NCBI GenBank assembly: GCA_028819675.1
Contig: JAPPKT010000026.1
Span: 8,958-72,957, forward strand
Direction: 5' to 3'
DNA length: 64,000 bases
DNA from: Caldilineaceae bacterium
GTDB lineage: Bacteria; Chloroflexota; Anaerolineae; Caldilineales; Caldilineaceae
Shown here: piece after piece, positions 1 to 9,200 of the stretch
Numbering within the stretch: the first letter of the stretch is position 1
Layout of the letters: each line of letters starts with the position of its first letter
Notes under the pieces: generated by a model
Seen by the model: the letters and a program-made list of their open reading frames with translations, nothing else
The model's database searches: none
Told to the model about the DNA's origin: nothing
Program-made: the position numbers and the translations under genes

Positions 1-93
1 AGCGACTGTGCTGCCCTCGGCTATCGCTATCGCTGTCTCTGCCTCGCTGAGCTTGTTGATCACCTGCTCGGGCGTATGTTTCTTCCTAGCCAT
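1..93 (-). CDS. IS3-family transposase OrfA, N-terminus (partial)
   Basis: Only 31 residues are inside the window, starting at the ATG at 93. The sequence MARKKHTPEQVINKLSEAE has the pattern of the helix-turn-helix N-terminus of IS3-family OrfA proteins (K-x-[FYH]-[ST]-x-E-Q-[IV]-x-x-x-L-x-E-A-E). OrfA provides sequence-specific DNA binding and is normally joined to the DDE catalytic OrfB by -1 frameshifting. OrfB is not visible here. The terminal inverted repeat lies immediately upstream, so the gene reads away from the element's left end. Family assignment is fairly safe; the IS name is not determinable. Confidence 0.65.
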   Translation of the reverse strand, partial: MARKKHTPEQVINKLSEAETAIAIAEGSTVA

Positions 94-157
94 ATCTCCC
101 CCTTTCTACGGCCCAATTCTAACATACTAACTGGACCAGTTTCTGGGGGGCAGGTCA
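1..157 (-). mobile_element. IS3-family insertion sequence, left terminus (cut by window edge)
   Basis: The minus strand reads TGACCTGCCCCCC at 157 going inward, followed about 65 bp later by the start of an IS3-type orfA. TGACCTGCCCCC-type ends are typical of IS3-family terminal inverted repeats. A related end occurs at 47028. The rest of the element lies left of the window, so completeness cannot be judged. Confidence 0.65.
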
Positions 158-189
158 CCCCCAAAGTCTCGCAAAAGATTCCCAGGCCA

Positions 190-621
190 TCACCACCGCA
201 AAATATAATGCAGAATTGTGCAAGACTCGTCGTCCATGTAGACGTTTAGACCTCCTGCCTTGTCTCGATCATCGCCACGTTTGCGCGCAGTGAATTGAAA
301 ACCATATTCCTGAATAGAACCATAGAACTCATCAGACCTGCCTTCCACCACCTCCTTTACTCGACGCAAGTCGGATCTCCTGGTAGGCCGAGAAGTATAT
401 GAGAATCTGAATCTTATTTCGTCAGAATCAATGACCTTCTCCTTTAATAGGTCAACCTGCTCTTTGACTTTGGCTTCGTCGATACAGTAAACCGATATGG
501 GAACATGAGTGGGTTTGGGATTCAGCATGCTTTCAATGTTGTGCCAGGACAAGTAGGCGACAAAAGGAATCACCATAATGACCAGGCCCACCACAAGCCA
601 TTTCACACACGCTCTCGTCAT
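190..621 (-). CDS. hypothetical membrane-anchored protein
   Basis: Product of 143 aa. The ATG at 621 is chosen over an upstream start at 648 because GGAGGG lies about five bases before it. Residues 7-28 form one hydrophobic segment (WLVVGLVIMVIPFVAYL), so the protein is probably anchored by its N-terminus with a ~110-residue hydrophilic exterior domain. That domain is rich in Arg and Asp and ends in a hydrophobic stretch (CTILHYILRW). No family was recognised. It begins a run of minus-strand genes for small exported proteins, but gaps of 80-190 bp suggest separate transcription. Confidence 0.6.
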   Translation of the reverse strand: MTRACVKWLVVGLVIMVIPFVAYLSWHNIESMLNPKPTHVPISVYCIDEAKVKEQVDLLKEKVIDSDEIRFRFSYTSRPTRRSDLRRVKEVVEGRSDEFYGSIQEYGFQFTARKRGDDRDKAGGLNVYMDDESCTILHYILRW

Positions 622-701
622 GATGACCCTCCGAACCCATGCTTCCAATGATGCCGAAATGTCAACGAACCTGGACAGTCCTTTGTCTTTTCGTTAGCTC
701 A

Positions 702-1151
702 TCATTCTTCTTTCGCATCTTGTTCATCAAAAGGAAAGCTATCAGGATCGCGACACCATCTAAGTAGACTTTTCAGACTGTTATAAACATTCGGGGATTG
801 TGGATCTCGGAGTTCGCTGGGATAGACTTCATCCATCATCCACATAATTACAACCCATTGCATCGCCGCCCATCGTCCTGTCGTGTAGGAAGAATCTGGT
901 TCTCCTGATGCCTGACCCAACAAGCAATCAGAGATTTCAAGGACGACCGAGGCGTAGGCTTCGAGTTCAATGTCGGTTACGCCTGGGTCAAACTGTTTGA
1001 AAGCAAAAGCGAAATCATATAGGCCGGCTTGCATAGGTTGCTCTCCCACAACTACGAAAGGAGACGATGGTTCGATGCGTGGTTCAGGTGGAATAGGATT
1101 GCAAGCGGTTACGAATAAAACGAAAAGAATAGTGAGTGATGCCTTGTACAT
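702..1151 (-). CDS. hypothetical lipoprotein
   Basis: Product of 149 aa with a lipoprotein signal: MYKA, a hydrophobic stretch, then lipobox FVTAC with cysteine at about residue 17, followed by NPIPPEP. The mature part is mostly helical in appearance with two further cysteines. It looks paralogous to the lipoprotein at 1337-1762: both have AGL-x-D-[FL]-A-x-x-F about 25 residues after the lipobox, a Cys-containing helix and a C-terminal W-x-x-x-x-C or W-C motif. Function is unknown; it is presumably attached to the outer face of the cytoplasmic membrane. Confidence 0.65.
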   Translation of the reverse strand: MYKASLTILFVLFVTACNPIPPEPRIEPSSPFVVVGEQPMQAGLYDFAFAFKQFDPGVTDIELEAYASVVLEISDCLLGQASGEPDSSYTTGRWAAMQWVVIMWMMDEVYPSELRDPQSPNVYNSLKSLLRWCRDPDSFPFDEQDAKEE

Positions 1152-1336
1152 CGGTTACCCCTTCTGTGATGGATGGAATACAAGAACCTGGCCGCCCTCT
1201 GTTCCACAGGTAGGCACTTCGTGAGAATCTTCGCAAGGGTACCTGGGTGAACGCCATGATATGTCCCAAGTCGTTATTTGGCTTTCCTGCATCTTGACGC
1301 TACGCCCATCTGGCTCGAATGAATTGTCAACGAGCC

Positions 1337-1762
1337 TTAGTCACCTTCACAGAATTCTATTGCCCAGGTCAGGTTCTGGAAGGAGGGCCTGTCGCTATTT
1401 TTGAGAAAGTCCTCGTCGGACGGGTCAAGTTCCCCCGATTCGACTTTCTCGTTGCGTTCCATACGAGCCGCTGTCATTAGGATAGCAATGGTGTAAATGA
1501 CCTGGGCGGTCATCTCGTTGTCGGTGTAAGTCCAGCTGCCGTAATCCTCTGCAGCGTCATGTACGCATTTCTCGAACTCTATCAGCAGTTCCATGTACTC
1601 AGTCGTGTCGTCTTGCGTGTCCCACTTTGCAAAAACGCTGGCGAGGTCGGACAGACCAGCCTTCGTTTCTGGCGGCGGGTCGAGCGGTGCTTGCTGTGGA
1701 ATCGGCACGCAGGCTGACAGCGTAAGCACAAGCGTTATCCAGATTGCGGCAAGCTTCTTCAT
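1337..1762 (-). CDS. hypothetical lipoprotein, paralogue of the one at 702-1151
   Basis: Product of 141 aa starting MKKLAAIWITLVLTLSAC; the ATG at 1762 follows an AGGGG ribosome site and gives a textbook lipobox (TLSAC). A longer reading upstream to 1867 has no signal and is rejected. After the lipobox comes VPIPQQAP and then a ~115-residue acidic, helix-rich domain with AGLSDLASVF near its start. The promoter, leader and signal-peptide part of this gene (1679-1869) is duplicated at 3934-4124, where the start codon is destroyed. Function unknown. Confidence 0.65.
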   Translation of the reverse strand: MKKLAAIWITLVLTLSACVPIPQQAPLDPPPETKAGLSDLASVFAKWDTQDDTTEYMELLIEFEKCVHDAAEDYGSWTYTDNEMTAQVIYTIAILMTAARMERNEKVESGELDPSDEDFLKNSDRPSFQNLTWAIEFCEGD

Positions 1763-1869
1763 GTTGTTTCCCCTCTTTGAGAAATAAATTGCCGTACCGG
1801 GGCAACAACGCCTGCAGTGCCAGAACGGTTCCAGTAGAGATTGTTGCCAATCAGCAAGGAAGGCCATAT
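1679..1869. repeat. direct repeat copy 1 (lipoprotein 5' end and leader)
   Basis: About 190 bp covering the first ~28 codons and upstream leader of the lipoprotein gene at 1337-1762. It is nearly identical to 3934-4124, same orientation. Shared blocks include GGGGCAACAACGCC and CAGTGCCAGAACGGTTCCAG. Confidence 0.8.
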
Positions 1870-2139
1870 ATGTCCGATCCTTTCCTTGATGAAATGCTCA
1901 GGAAGTAATCGCCTGATTCTGTAGGACATCAATAAATCTCGTGTTTACGTGCGTCCGGCGCAGAGTACGAAGCAGCTCTTGGTCGCCAGAGATCTCCATG
2001 TAAGCAGGGTTCTACCATCTTCGCATTAGGGTGCGGTACCGTCACAAGCCCGGCCGCAGCCTATCTCCTGCCCTGTAAACTTTCAGGGACGTCTTGCGGT
2101 GCAGGACATGATTGTTATAAATCGGGGTTGAAAGAACGA

Positions 2140-2475
2140 TCACGGATCGAGATCGTAGCTGCTTTGGTCCAGTAGTGGCGGCGGGTCGAAGAAGAGGATG
2201 TCGCGCATCCAGTTGCCGCTGGACTGTGGGAATGAAGGCTGACCTTCGGGAGCAGGCCATCTGTGCCACCACACGGTGATGCCGGGGGCTGGCTCGTGTC
2301 GCCTGTAAGAGCACGCGATTACATTTTCGTCATCGTTGTACGGGCAGGGGAAGAGAATCGGCTCAGTATTGAAGAAAAGGCCATAGTCAGAGATCTTTTG
2401 TCCCATGATCCAACCGAGGGTGAGGCCGAGTAGTACTGTTGTCAACAGAATGCTACGCTTTAGCGCTGAGTACAT
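2140..2475 (-). CDS. hypothetical membrane-anchored protein, paralogue of 2491-2742
   Basis: Product of 111 aa. One N-terminal hydrophobic segment (residues ~9-27) is followed by an exterior domain with the motif EPILFPCPYNDDENVIACSY. The next gene upstream has EPFIYPCPYSSSEGICVYD at the same place, so the two are tandem paralogues with a conserved Cys-Pro-Tyr and a second cysteine, possibly a disulphide. It starts 15 bp after the stop of 2491-2742, so the pair is probably one transcript. No ribosome site is obvious, consistent with translational coupling. Function unknown. Confidence 0.6.
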   Translation of the reverse strand: MYSALKRSILLTTVLLGLTLGWIMGQKISDYGLFFNTEPILFPCPYNDDENVIACSYRRHEPAPGITVWWHRWPAPEGQPSFPQSSGNWMRDILFFDPPPLLDQSSYDLDP

Positions 2476-2490
2476 GAGAACGGTTGTGCG

Positions 2491-2742
2491 TCAACTGAAA
2501 AACCAGATTGGTAGTTCGGGTTCGGGTTTGTTAGGGTCGTAGACGCATATTCCTTCGCTGCTTGAGTATGGGCAGGGGTAGATAAACGGTTCAACAGTAG
2601 CGAACCAAAAGTAGTGGAACAAAATACTTGCCACCAATCCGACGCCTATCCATATGAACAGCCGCGTCAGTAATGAGGTGATGCTGGGCAGCCGGTCTCT
2701 TGGGCTGTGAGCTGTCTGCAACGACGAAAGCGGCATGCGCAT
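2491..2742 (-). CDS. hypothetical small membrane protein with PCPY motif
   Basis: Product of 83 aa. The ATG at 2742 is preferred to a TTG at 2778 because AGGAG precedes it by six bases. A transmembrane segment (LFIWIGVGLVASILFHYFW) is followed by a short exterior tail with the motif F-[IL]-[YF]-PCPY shared with the downstream gene at 2140-2475. First gene of the probable pair. No known family recognised. Confidence 0.6.
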   Translation of the reverse strand: MRMPLSSLQTAHSPRDRLPSITSLLTRLFIWIGVGLVASILFHYFWFATVEPFIYPCPYSSSEGICVYDPNKPEPELPIWFFS

Positions 2743-2846
2743 ATTGCTCTCCTGTGTACGTGCAGGTGTTATGGACAATCCACCTTAGCTGGTGGTCCAG
2801 TTTTCGGGGCCCACGTCCCCCTTCGCGTTGTGCGCAAAGGAAGGGA

Positions 2847-3728
2847 TTACGGATCTGCGCGCCGCATCACGATTACTTCATAGTGGTAAGCAGAGAAATC
2901 CTGGATGACTGCTGCCTTCATCGTCCCATCCGGCGAAGTCGATTCTTCGACCAGGCGATCTGGCCATGCGCTGAATTCGACGAAGTTCGGGTTCTTTGCT
3001 TTCATCTCCGCTTCATCCGGGTGCCGTGGACCTCTCAAGACCGTCGATGAAGATGTGAAACCGTCCGGTAGCCGCTTTATCCGCTCAGGTTCGTTGCCGC
3101 TGACCGGATCATACAGCCACAAAGGATTGCCGTCTCCATAAATGCAGTTGGGGGCCCCGTCTCCCCTACTATAGTAAAGTTTGTTGTCCCCGCTCCATCC
3201 AAGCAGCCTGTATTCGCAACTGTCATAGAGGTCCTCTATTTCGAATTGAGCACGTCTGATTGCGCCTGCCAGAGAGCTTTCGGGCCGCGTGAGCCAGTTG
3301 ACCGCGTACCCTGGCGGCGGCTCGAAAATTTCGAGTGAGCTGTAGGTGCCGTAGATTGCCGGAACTGTAAATGGTGCAATTACAAGCAGAGCCAATGGCA
3401 CAAACGAGATTGTTCGCGCGATCCAGCCCCGTTGTGAAACAATCCAGAGAAATACGCATAGGGCCAAGCCAACACTCCAGAGGACAAAAAAAGGAGTTTG
3501 ACCCGCATAAAACACCGCAGCCGGGAACATGGTGACCATGTACAAGGGAATCCCCACGACTGCACCGACTATGGGGGTTCTCCACAGCGGCCACAGCCAA
3601 CCCAGGCCATACAGAACCCAGTCGCCATAGAGCCCCATCAACAAGTTGACGAACAGAATCCACATCAGGACCTTCAGAGACTTCGACGGTCCAGGAAATC
3701 GCTTGCCTGTCGCTGAGATGTGACTCAT
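2847..3728 (-). CDS. hypothetical multi-pass membrane protein with exterior C-terminal domain
   Basis: Product of 293 aa. Four to five hydrophobic segments occupy residues ~17-125 and are rich in Trp, Gly and Leu (MWILFVNLLMGL, WSVGLALCVFLWIV, VPLALLVIAPFTVP). The remaining ~165 residues are soluble and contain DSCEYRLLGWSGDNKLYYS, LWLYDPVSG and STSPDGTMKAAVI, phrases resembling single blades of a beta-propeller (compare WSPDG in the TolB-like gene at 4143). The domain is too short for a full propeller, so the fold is uncertain. The gene stands alone on the minus strand. Confidence 0.55.
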   Translation of the reverse strand: MSHISATGKRFPGPSKSLKVLMWILFVNLLMGLYGDWVLYGLGWLWPLWRTPIVGAVVGIPLYMVTMFPAAVFYAGQTPFFVLWSVGLALCVFLWIVSQRGWIARTISFVPLALLVIAPFTVPAIYGTYSSLEIFEPPPGYAVNWLTRPESSLAGAIRRAQFEIEDLYDSCEYRLLGWSGDNKLYYSRGDGAPNCIYGDGNPLWLYDPVSGNEPERIKRLPDGFTSSSTVLRGPRHPDEAEMKAKNPNFVEFSAWPDRLVEESTSPDGTMKAAVIQDFSAYHYEVIVMRRADP

Positions 3729-3807
3729 TGTGCCCTACTCATAGTTTCAGGATTACGTTACGTTCAGGCAGCCGAAAATTGTCACGGAAAGCTCATTCCA
3801 CTGATTA

Positions 3808-4124
3808 TTATGACATGCTGGAATCCAGGTCAGGGCAATCGTTTTCAACAGAGACACTCACCCCGCAGTCGAGGCCTGTTACTACATGTCCTGCGCTCTT
3901 GACGTGGGACAGTTCCGCGAGGACGTTGTACTGATCGAGCGGTGCTTGCTGTGGAATCGGCACACAGGCTGACAGCGTAAGCACCAGCGTCATCCAGATT
4001 GCGGCGAGCTTCTTCGCTCTGTTTCCCCGCTTTTGGAAATAAATTGCCGTACTGGGGCAACAACGCCCGCAGTGCCAGAACGGTTCCAGTAGAAATTGTT
4101 ACCAATCAGAAGGGAAGACCATAT
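3808..4124 (-). pseudogene. broken partial duplicate of the lipoprotein gene at 1337-1762
   Basis: The segment 3934-4124 repeats the leader and signal-peptide region of the gene at 1337-1762. The original ATG is GCG here (reading ...AKKLAAIWMTLVL), so the start is lost; a downstream ATG could still give MTLVLTLSACVPIPQQAP. After QQAPLD the sequence diverges into an unrelated tail that stops near 3808, with no trace of the parent mature domain. Best read as a dead partial duplication, although a short lipopeptide from the internal ATG cannot be excluded. Confidence 0.65.
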
Positions 4125-4142
4125 TTGGTACCCGATCGGCTC

Positions 4143-5213
4143 TCAGTTCTGCCCAATCCCTCCCACCCAGGATGGGGACTCATCTACTGCAGGATGGTCG
4201 GTCAGACGAACAAGGCCCGTCCCGTCAGTGTTGACCATATACAGATCCGTATTCCCCTCACGAACTGAGACAAACACAATCCGGCTTCCGTCAGGCGACC
4301 AGGTGGAGTCGGCCGTTTCCGAAGGATCTTCGACAAGAAGGGCCGCGCCGGTGCCATCGGCATTCATAATGTATAACCCTTTGGTCCCTTCTCGCTCCGA
4401 GCGAAACAGAATCTGACTCCCATCCGGTGACCAGCGTGAACCAATATCCTCTCCAGGACTGTCGGTAAGACGGGTAACGTTCGTGCCGTCGGCGTCTATC
4501 GTGTAGACCTCGGGCTGGCCGTCACGATTCGAGCTGAACGCAATCCGGCCGCCCCTGGGAGACCAGAACGGACAACAGTCAGTTGCGGGATGATGCGTCA
4601 GGCGGGTGAGGCCCGACCCGTCAACGTTGATCACGTAGATGTCATCCCCGCTGCGATTCGAGTAAAACGCTATCTGACCTGCGTCCGGAGACCACGACGG
4701 ACTTACATCCACCTTCGGATGGTCAGTAAGACGGGTAACGCCCGAACCGTCGACGTTAATCACAAATATATCCGGCCAGTTTTCGTCAGGCTGATCGTAA
4801 TACGCAATCCGCTTCCCGTCCGGGGACCAGACGAAGGAGCCGCTTCCAGTGGCATCCCTTAACAGACGGACAACGTTCGAACCGTCGGCGTTCATTACGT
4901 ACAACCCCGTACGATCGTAAGGGTGGTCAGAGAGAAACATAATCCGGCTGCCGTCGGGCGACCAGACGGGGCTGTAGTCGTCTGCGGAATGGTCGGTGAG
5001 GCGAACGACGTTTGAACCGTCGGTGTCCATGACATAGATGTCTCTGTTTCCTTCGCGGTCGGAGACGAACGCGATCTTCTTACAACAGTTGCGCGCCCGC
5101 CCTACCCCTGGGCCCTGCACCTCCGACTCCCCGACGATGGGATTGCAGGCGGTCAGAAACAGCGCGGCAACAGTGACGACGGCCCAGGACAAAGTAAGTT
5201 GCTTTCTGGTCAC
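4143..5213 (-). CDS. TolB-like seven-bladed beta-propeller lipoprotein
   Basis: Product of 356 aa from the GTG at 5213, chosen because AAAGGAG lies seven bases upstream and the product then begins with a clean lipoprotein signal ([10 protein letters not shown]...ALFLTAC). Seven repeats of about 44 residues follow, each of the form [KRQ]-I-x-[FY]-x-S-[DN]-R-x-G-x-x-[DE]-[IL]-Y-x-[MI]-[ND]-x-DG-[ST]-x-x-x-R-L-T, ending in W-SPDG. This is the WD40-like/PD40 repeat of TolB-type propellers. No TolB N-terminal domain is present, so it is a stand-alone exported propeller, probably binding protein or glycan at the membrane surface. Longer upstream starts lack a ribosome site. Confidence 0.85.
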   Translation of the reverse strand: MTRKQLTLSWAVVTVAALFLTACNPIVGESEVQGPGVGRARNCCKKIAFVSDREGNRDIYVMDTDGSNVVRLTDHSADDYSPVWSPDGSRIMFLSDHPYDRTGLYVMNADGSNVVRLLRDATGSGSFVWSPDGKRIAYYDQPDENWPDIFVINVDGSGVTRLTDHPKVDVSPSWSPDAGQIAFYSNRSGDDIYVINVDGSGLTRLTHHPATDCCPFWSPRGGRIAFSSNRDGQPEVYTIDADGTNVTRLTDSPGEDIGSRWSPDGSQILFRSEREGTKGLYIMNADGTGAALLVEDPSETADSTWSPDGSRIVFVSVREGNTDLYMVNTDGTGLVRLTDHPAVDESPSWVGGIGQN

Positions 5214-5450
5214 GAATGACTCCTTTCGCACCCTGAATCCCATAACGAGCCAACCCTCGAGGGGTTGCCCACGAGTCCGGTGAGCGCTCGTTCCGGTCCC
5301 GCAAGTCTTATAGACTCTTGCAATCCTGCAACAATATTCACAGCACACTATGACCGGCTATTCATGCCGGTGCCACCGAAGCACCTCCTAGCCAGTTTGG
5401 ATGAGGTCTGGTACTCCGTGTCGCAAGCAGGGCTGGCGAAATGCCTGACA

Positions 5451-6125
5451 TTAACTTGGTTCGCATGAGACGCCATCTTGTCCGAGCAGGATGTCAAAGG
5501 TCGAGAACAGGATGCTCGATTCGTCAGTGATGCCTGGGACCCGGCCGATAAGCGTAAGCGTGTTCTCCTCGTGAGAGACGTGCAGGTGGGCGCCGGCAGA
5601 ACGCATCTCTAGCAGGTGGGTTTCATTCTTTTCAGGGTATTGCTTGTGTTGATATACTCCGACTCGAAGCGCGGTTCTGAACGGGCGGACTGTGGCCGGC
5701 GTGTCTGCCGATACCCTCCTTGCGCCGTACGAGGCATCAAGCGTGTAGTCGGTCTGATCGAATGTCTCGCTGGCATCGCCATCAAGGTTGATTGAAACAG
5801 TCCACATATATTCCAGGTGCATGTTTTCGACACCTTCTCTGTTGACCGCAATCTCTTCAGGAATACCTCTGAGATAGAAGACTGCCGTCAACGTTTCTCC
5901 ATCCAGACTGGAATCCACACCGACAATATCGATGTAGGCTGGCAAAGAGCTTAGAACCGGGTCACTGGCGCTCTGGCCGGGCAGCATGTCCAGATAACCG
6001 CCGGGGCATTCAGCGAGTTGCTCTGTCTTCTGTGGTGGTTCTGATGCAGTTGGCGGCTCTGCCGGTATAGGCACACAAGCGGCGGTGAGAAGAGCGAGTC
6101 CGACAATCAAAAGTTTTCTGAACAT
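5451..6125 (-). CDS. single-module IPGIT-family lipoprotein
   Basis: Product of 224 aa with AAGGAG before the ATG and a lipobox (ALLTAAC) followed by VPIPAEPP. The mature part is one copy of the module that recurs throughout this window: LPGQSASDPV, then AYIDIVGVDSSLDGETLTAV, a LRGIPEE strand, EYMWTVSINLDGD, a variable middle, and VPGITDESSILFSTFDILL ending in a cysteine. Single-module lipoproteins at 17236 and 20646 are closest (same MF[RK]-signal, DGVSC or DGIAC end). Likely membrane-attached and exterior; no biochemical role can be assigned. Confidence 0.75.
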   Translation of the reverse strand: MFRKLLIVGLALLTAACVPIPAEPPTASEPPQKTEQLAECPGGYLDMLPGQSASDPVLSSLPAYIDIVGVDSSLDGETLTAVFYLRGIPEEIAVNREGVENMHLEYMWTVSINLDGDASETFDQTDYTLDASYGARRVSADTPATVRPFRTALRVGVYQHKQYPEKNETHLLEMRSAGAHLHVSHEENTLTLIGRVPGITDESSILFSTFDILLGQDGVSCEPS

Positions 6126-6248
6126 GGTCCGGTCTCCTTAAACAGTTGAAGCGGCGCTTGGGCTCAAACAATCAAAACCGCCCTCCATTTCAGGTAGGGG
6201 CCTTGGAGATCAAGTAAGGTAAAGCTTACGGTGGGAGTGCCTGCATGC

Positions 6249-9200
6249 CTACTCGCTGCCGCCCGACCCGGACAAAACCTGGCACGCAATCCGCTCGTAA
6301 CCGTGCCGATAGTCATAGACCTCAAACTCAAGCCGCGACGCTGCGGTGATGCCGGGAATCTCTCCGATGAGGGTGATGGTGTTCTCTGCGGGCGATACCT
6401 TGATGGCGGCGCTGCTCAGATGGGCGGCGCCTTGGCCGTCCGCGTACATCTTCCAGGTGTCGGCCTGCACGGCGTCTTCGATGGGCCGGTGAACTCCGCC
6501 GTCACCTCTGGACGGGGAGAATACGAAATGACTGGCGGACAGCGTGTAGTCAGCCCCCTGATTCCCCGTTTTCCGGTCGCCGACCAAGTCCACTGACACC
6601 TCCCAACCGTACTCCAACGCATTTTTCGGAACATACTTCCGGTTGAATTCCAAGGTCTCCGGAATGTCCCGGAGATGGAATACGACGGTGAGCTTGCCGT
6701 CGTCGGTCAGGGCTGTGCTGACCTCGGTGATGTCCATGTATGCAGGCAGCGCTTGCGAGACGGCAGCGACGACGCGCTGGCCCGGCGTGATTGCGACGCT
6801 GCCTAACCGGCACGTTTCGACGCCTGAGCCGGCCATTTCGACCCAACCGGCGAAGTAGTCATAGGCCCTGACCCTGAGCGGCGACGCCTCGGTGATCCCG
6901 GGGATGTCGCCGGAGAGCGTTATGGTGTTGCCGGCGGCAGAGACCTCGACGGCGGCCCCGGCCACAACTCTGTTCCCCGCCGCGTCCAGCCCCAGGATGC
7001 CGGCGGTGACGTAGCCCGGATCCGTTATCTTGGCCGCGGTGTTGGCGTCCTTGACGAGGGGATGGACGACGTAGCCGGCGGACAGCATGTAGTCGAAGCC
7101 GCCGGCGCCCGTCTGCGCGTCGCTGTCCGCGTCGACCGACACTTCCCAAGCGTACTCGAGCGCGTGCGCGGGCACGCCGGTCCTGTCGAAGGTCAGGGTC
7201 TCGGGAAGATCTCTGAGCAGAAGCGTGACGGTCAGGGTCTCTCCGTCGACGGTTGTCGTGACGCCGCGGATGTCGACGTGCCCGGCCGGCTCGCGGGATT
7301 GATCAGTGGATGCGGTGCGGCCGGAGGGCGCGGCAGTGACTGGCAGCGCCTGGCAGCCGAGCTCATCGGTCTCGCCGCGATACCCGTGCGTCCGGAACGA
7401 GAGGCGCGACGCCGGCGTGATTCCCGGAATCCGGCCGCGGAGAATCATCGTGTCCGTCTCTGCGGATACGTCGAGGCTGGCGCTCCTGAAAGAGCTGATG
7501 CCTCCCCCCGGCCGCTTTTCCCAGACACTGGCTTTGACAACTTCCTCTATGGGCGCCTCGGTATTGTCCCCCTCCTGGTCAGGCCGCACGATGTGATGGG
7601 CGGAGAGCAGGTACTCGAAGCCGTTGTCGCCGGTCTCCGGGTCGCCGTCGGCGTCGACCGACACTTCCCACATGTACTCCATCGAGTTTGCCCGCGTGCC
7701 CGTTCTGTTGAAGGTGAGCGTCTCCGGAATATCCCGGAAGCGGAGCATGACGGTCAGCATTTCGCCTGAAAGGGTGGCGCTGACTTTGGCGATGTCCAGG
7801 TAGGCGGCCGATACGTCGGAGAGGTCATCGGTTGCGGTCTGCCCGGGCGTCACTGCCGACTCGTCATCCGTACACAGGCTCGTGGCCGCGCCCTGGCTCG
7901 CGGGCGCGTCCTGGCCCGGCCCGGCAGGACATCCGATCCTGTCGGAACCGCTAAAAAAGTCGTAGGTCTTGAATGTAAGCTGTGATTCCGCCGTGATCCC
8001 GGGGATGGTCCCGGAGAGCGTTAGCGTGTTCTCTTGCGGAGATACCTCGAGGGTTGCGGCACCCATGGACATGAAACCATCCCCCCGGGCTTTCAAGACA
8101 CCGGCCTCCACTCCGCTCTCGATGGACGCCTTCTCGTTACGCCCTTTTTCGGATGAGCGCACAAAGTGGCTGGCCGACAGCTCGTATTCGATGCCGCCGT
8201 AGCCGGTCTCCCGGTCGCCGTCCACGTCGATCGACACATTCCAACTGTACTCCCCATATCTTTCCGATATGCCGGTACGATTGAAGGTCAGCGTCTCCGG
8301 AATATCCCTGAGATGGAAAACGACGGTCAAGGTCTCACCGGACAGGGAGGTTTCAACTTCGGTGATGTCGATATGCGCGGCCTGCACGTCCGCGGTTTCA
8401 TCGACCAGGGTCTGACCGGGCGCAACTGCCTCATCGGTATCACATTCACCGGGGTAGCTGATCTGACTCTGACTCTGCGAGGTAAAGCAGCCGATTTCAT
8501 CTAAGCCGCCCGCAAAGTCGTACGTCCTGAATGCAAGCCGCGACGCCGTCGTAATGCCGGGAATGCGGCCGGAGAGCGTTAGCGTGTCCTCATCCGGAGA
8601 TACCTCAAGAGCGGCGTCTGCAGCCGGCACGGCGCTCCCCGGTTCCAGGCTCCAGACTCTGACCTCCAGTTGGTTCGCTATGGGCGCCTTGACGTTGCTC
8701 TCTGCTGCGGACGGGGGCACAGAGTAACTTGCCAGCATCTGGTACTCAAAGCCGCCGGAGCCTGTCTCGCGGTCGTTGTCCACGTCGACGACGACCACCC
8801 ATGCATACTCCAGATAGCCTTCGGATGCGCCTGTACGATTGAACGTCAGCATCTCCGGCACATCCCTGAGATGGAAGACAGCTATCAGAGTTTCGCCCGA
8901 CAAGGAGGTGTCTACCCTGGTTATATCGATATGCGGATCGGTAACGACCTCTCTCTCGTCGGTTGCGGTCTGCCCCGGCGCTGTCTGGGCCGCGCCGGCG
9001 TAGCACCCCCAGGGGCCCATACTCTCTCTGTATGAGGGATGGCAGTCGATCTGATCGGCCTCGCCGGCGAACTCGGCATCATGGGCTGAAAATGTCAGGC
9101 GCGATGCGGATGTGATGCCGGGGATGAAGCCGGAGATGGTTATCGTGTCTTCTGCGGCGGAAACCGCCAGGTCGGCGTCCGCGAGACCGCTGGTGGAGCC

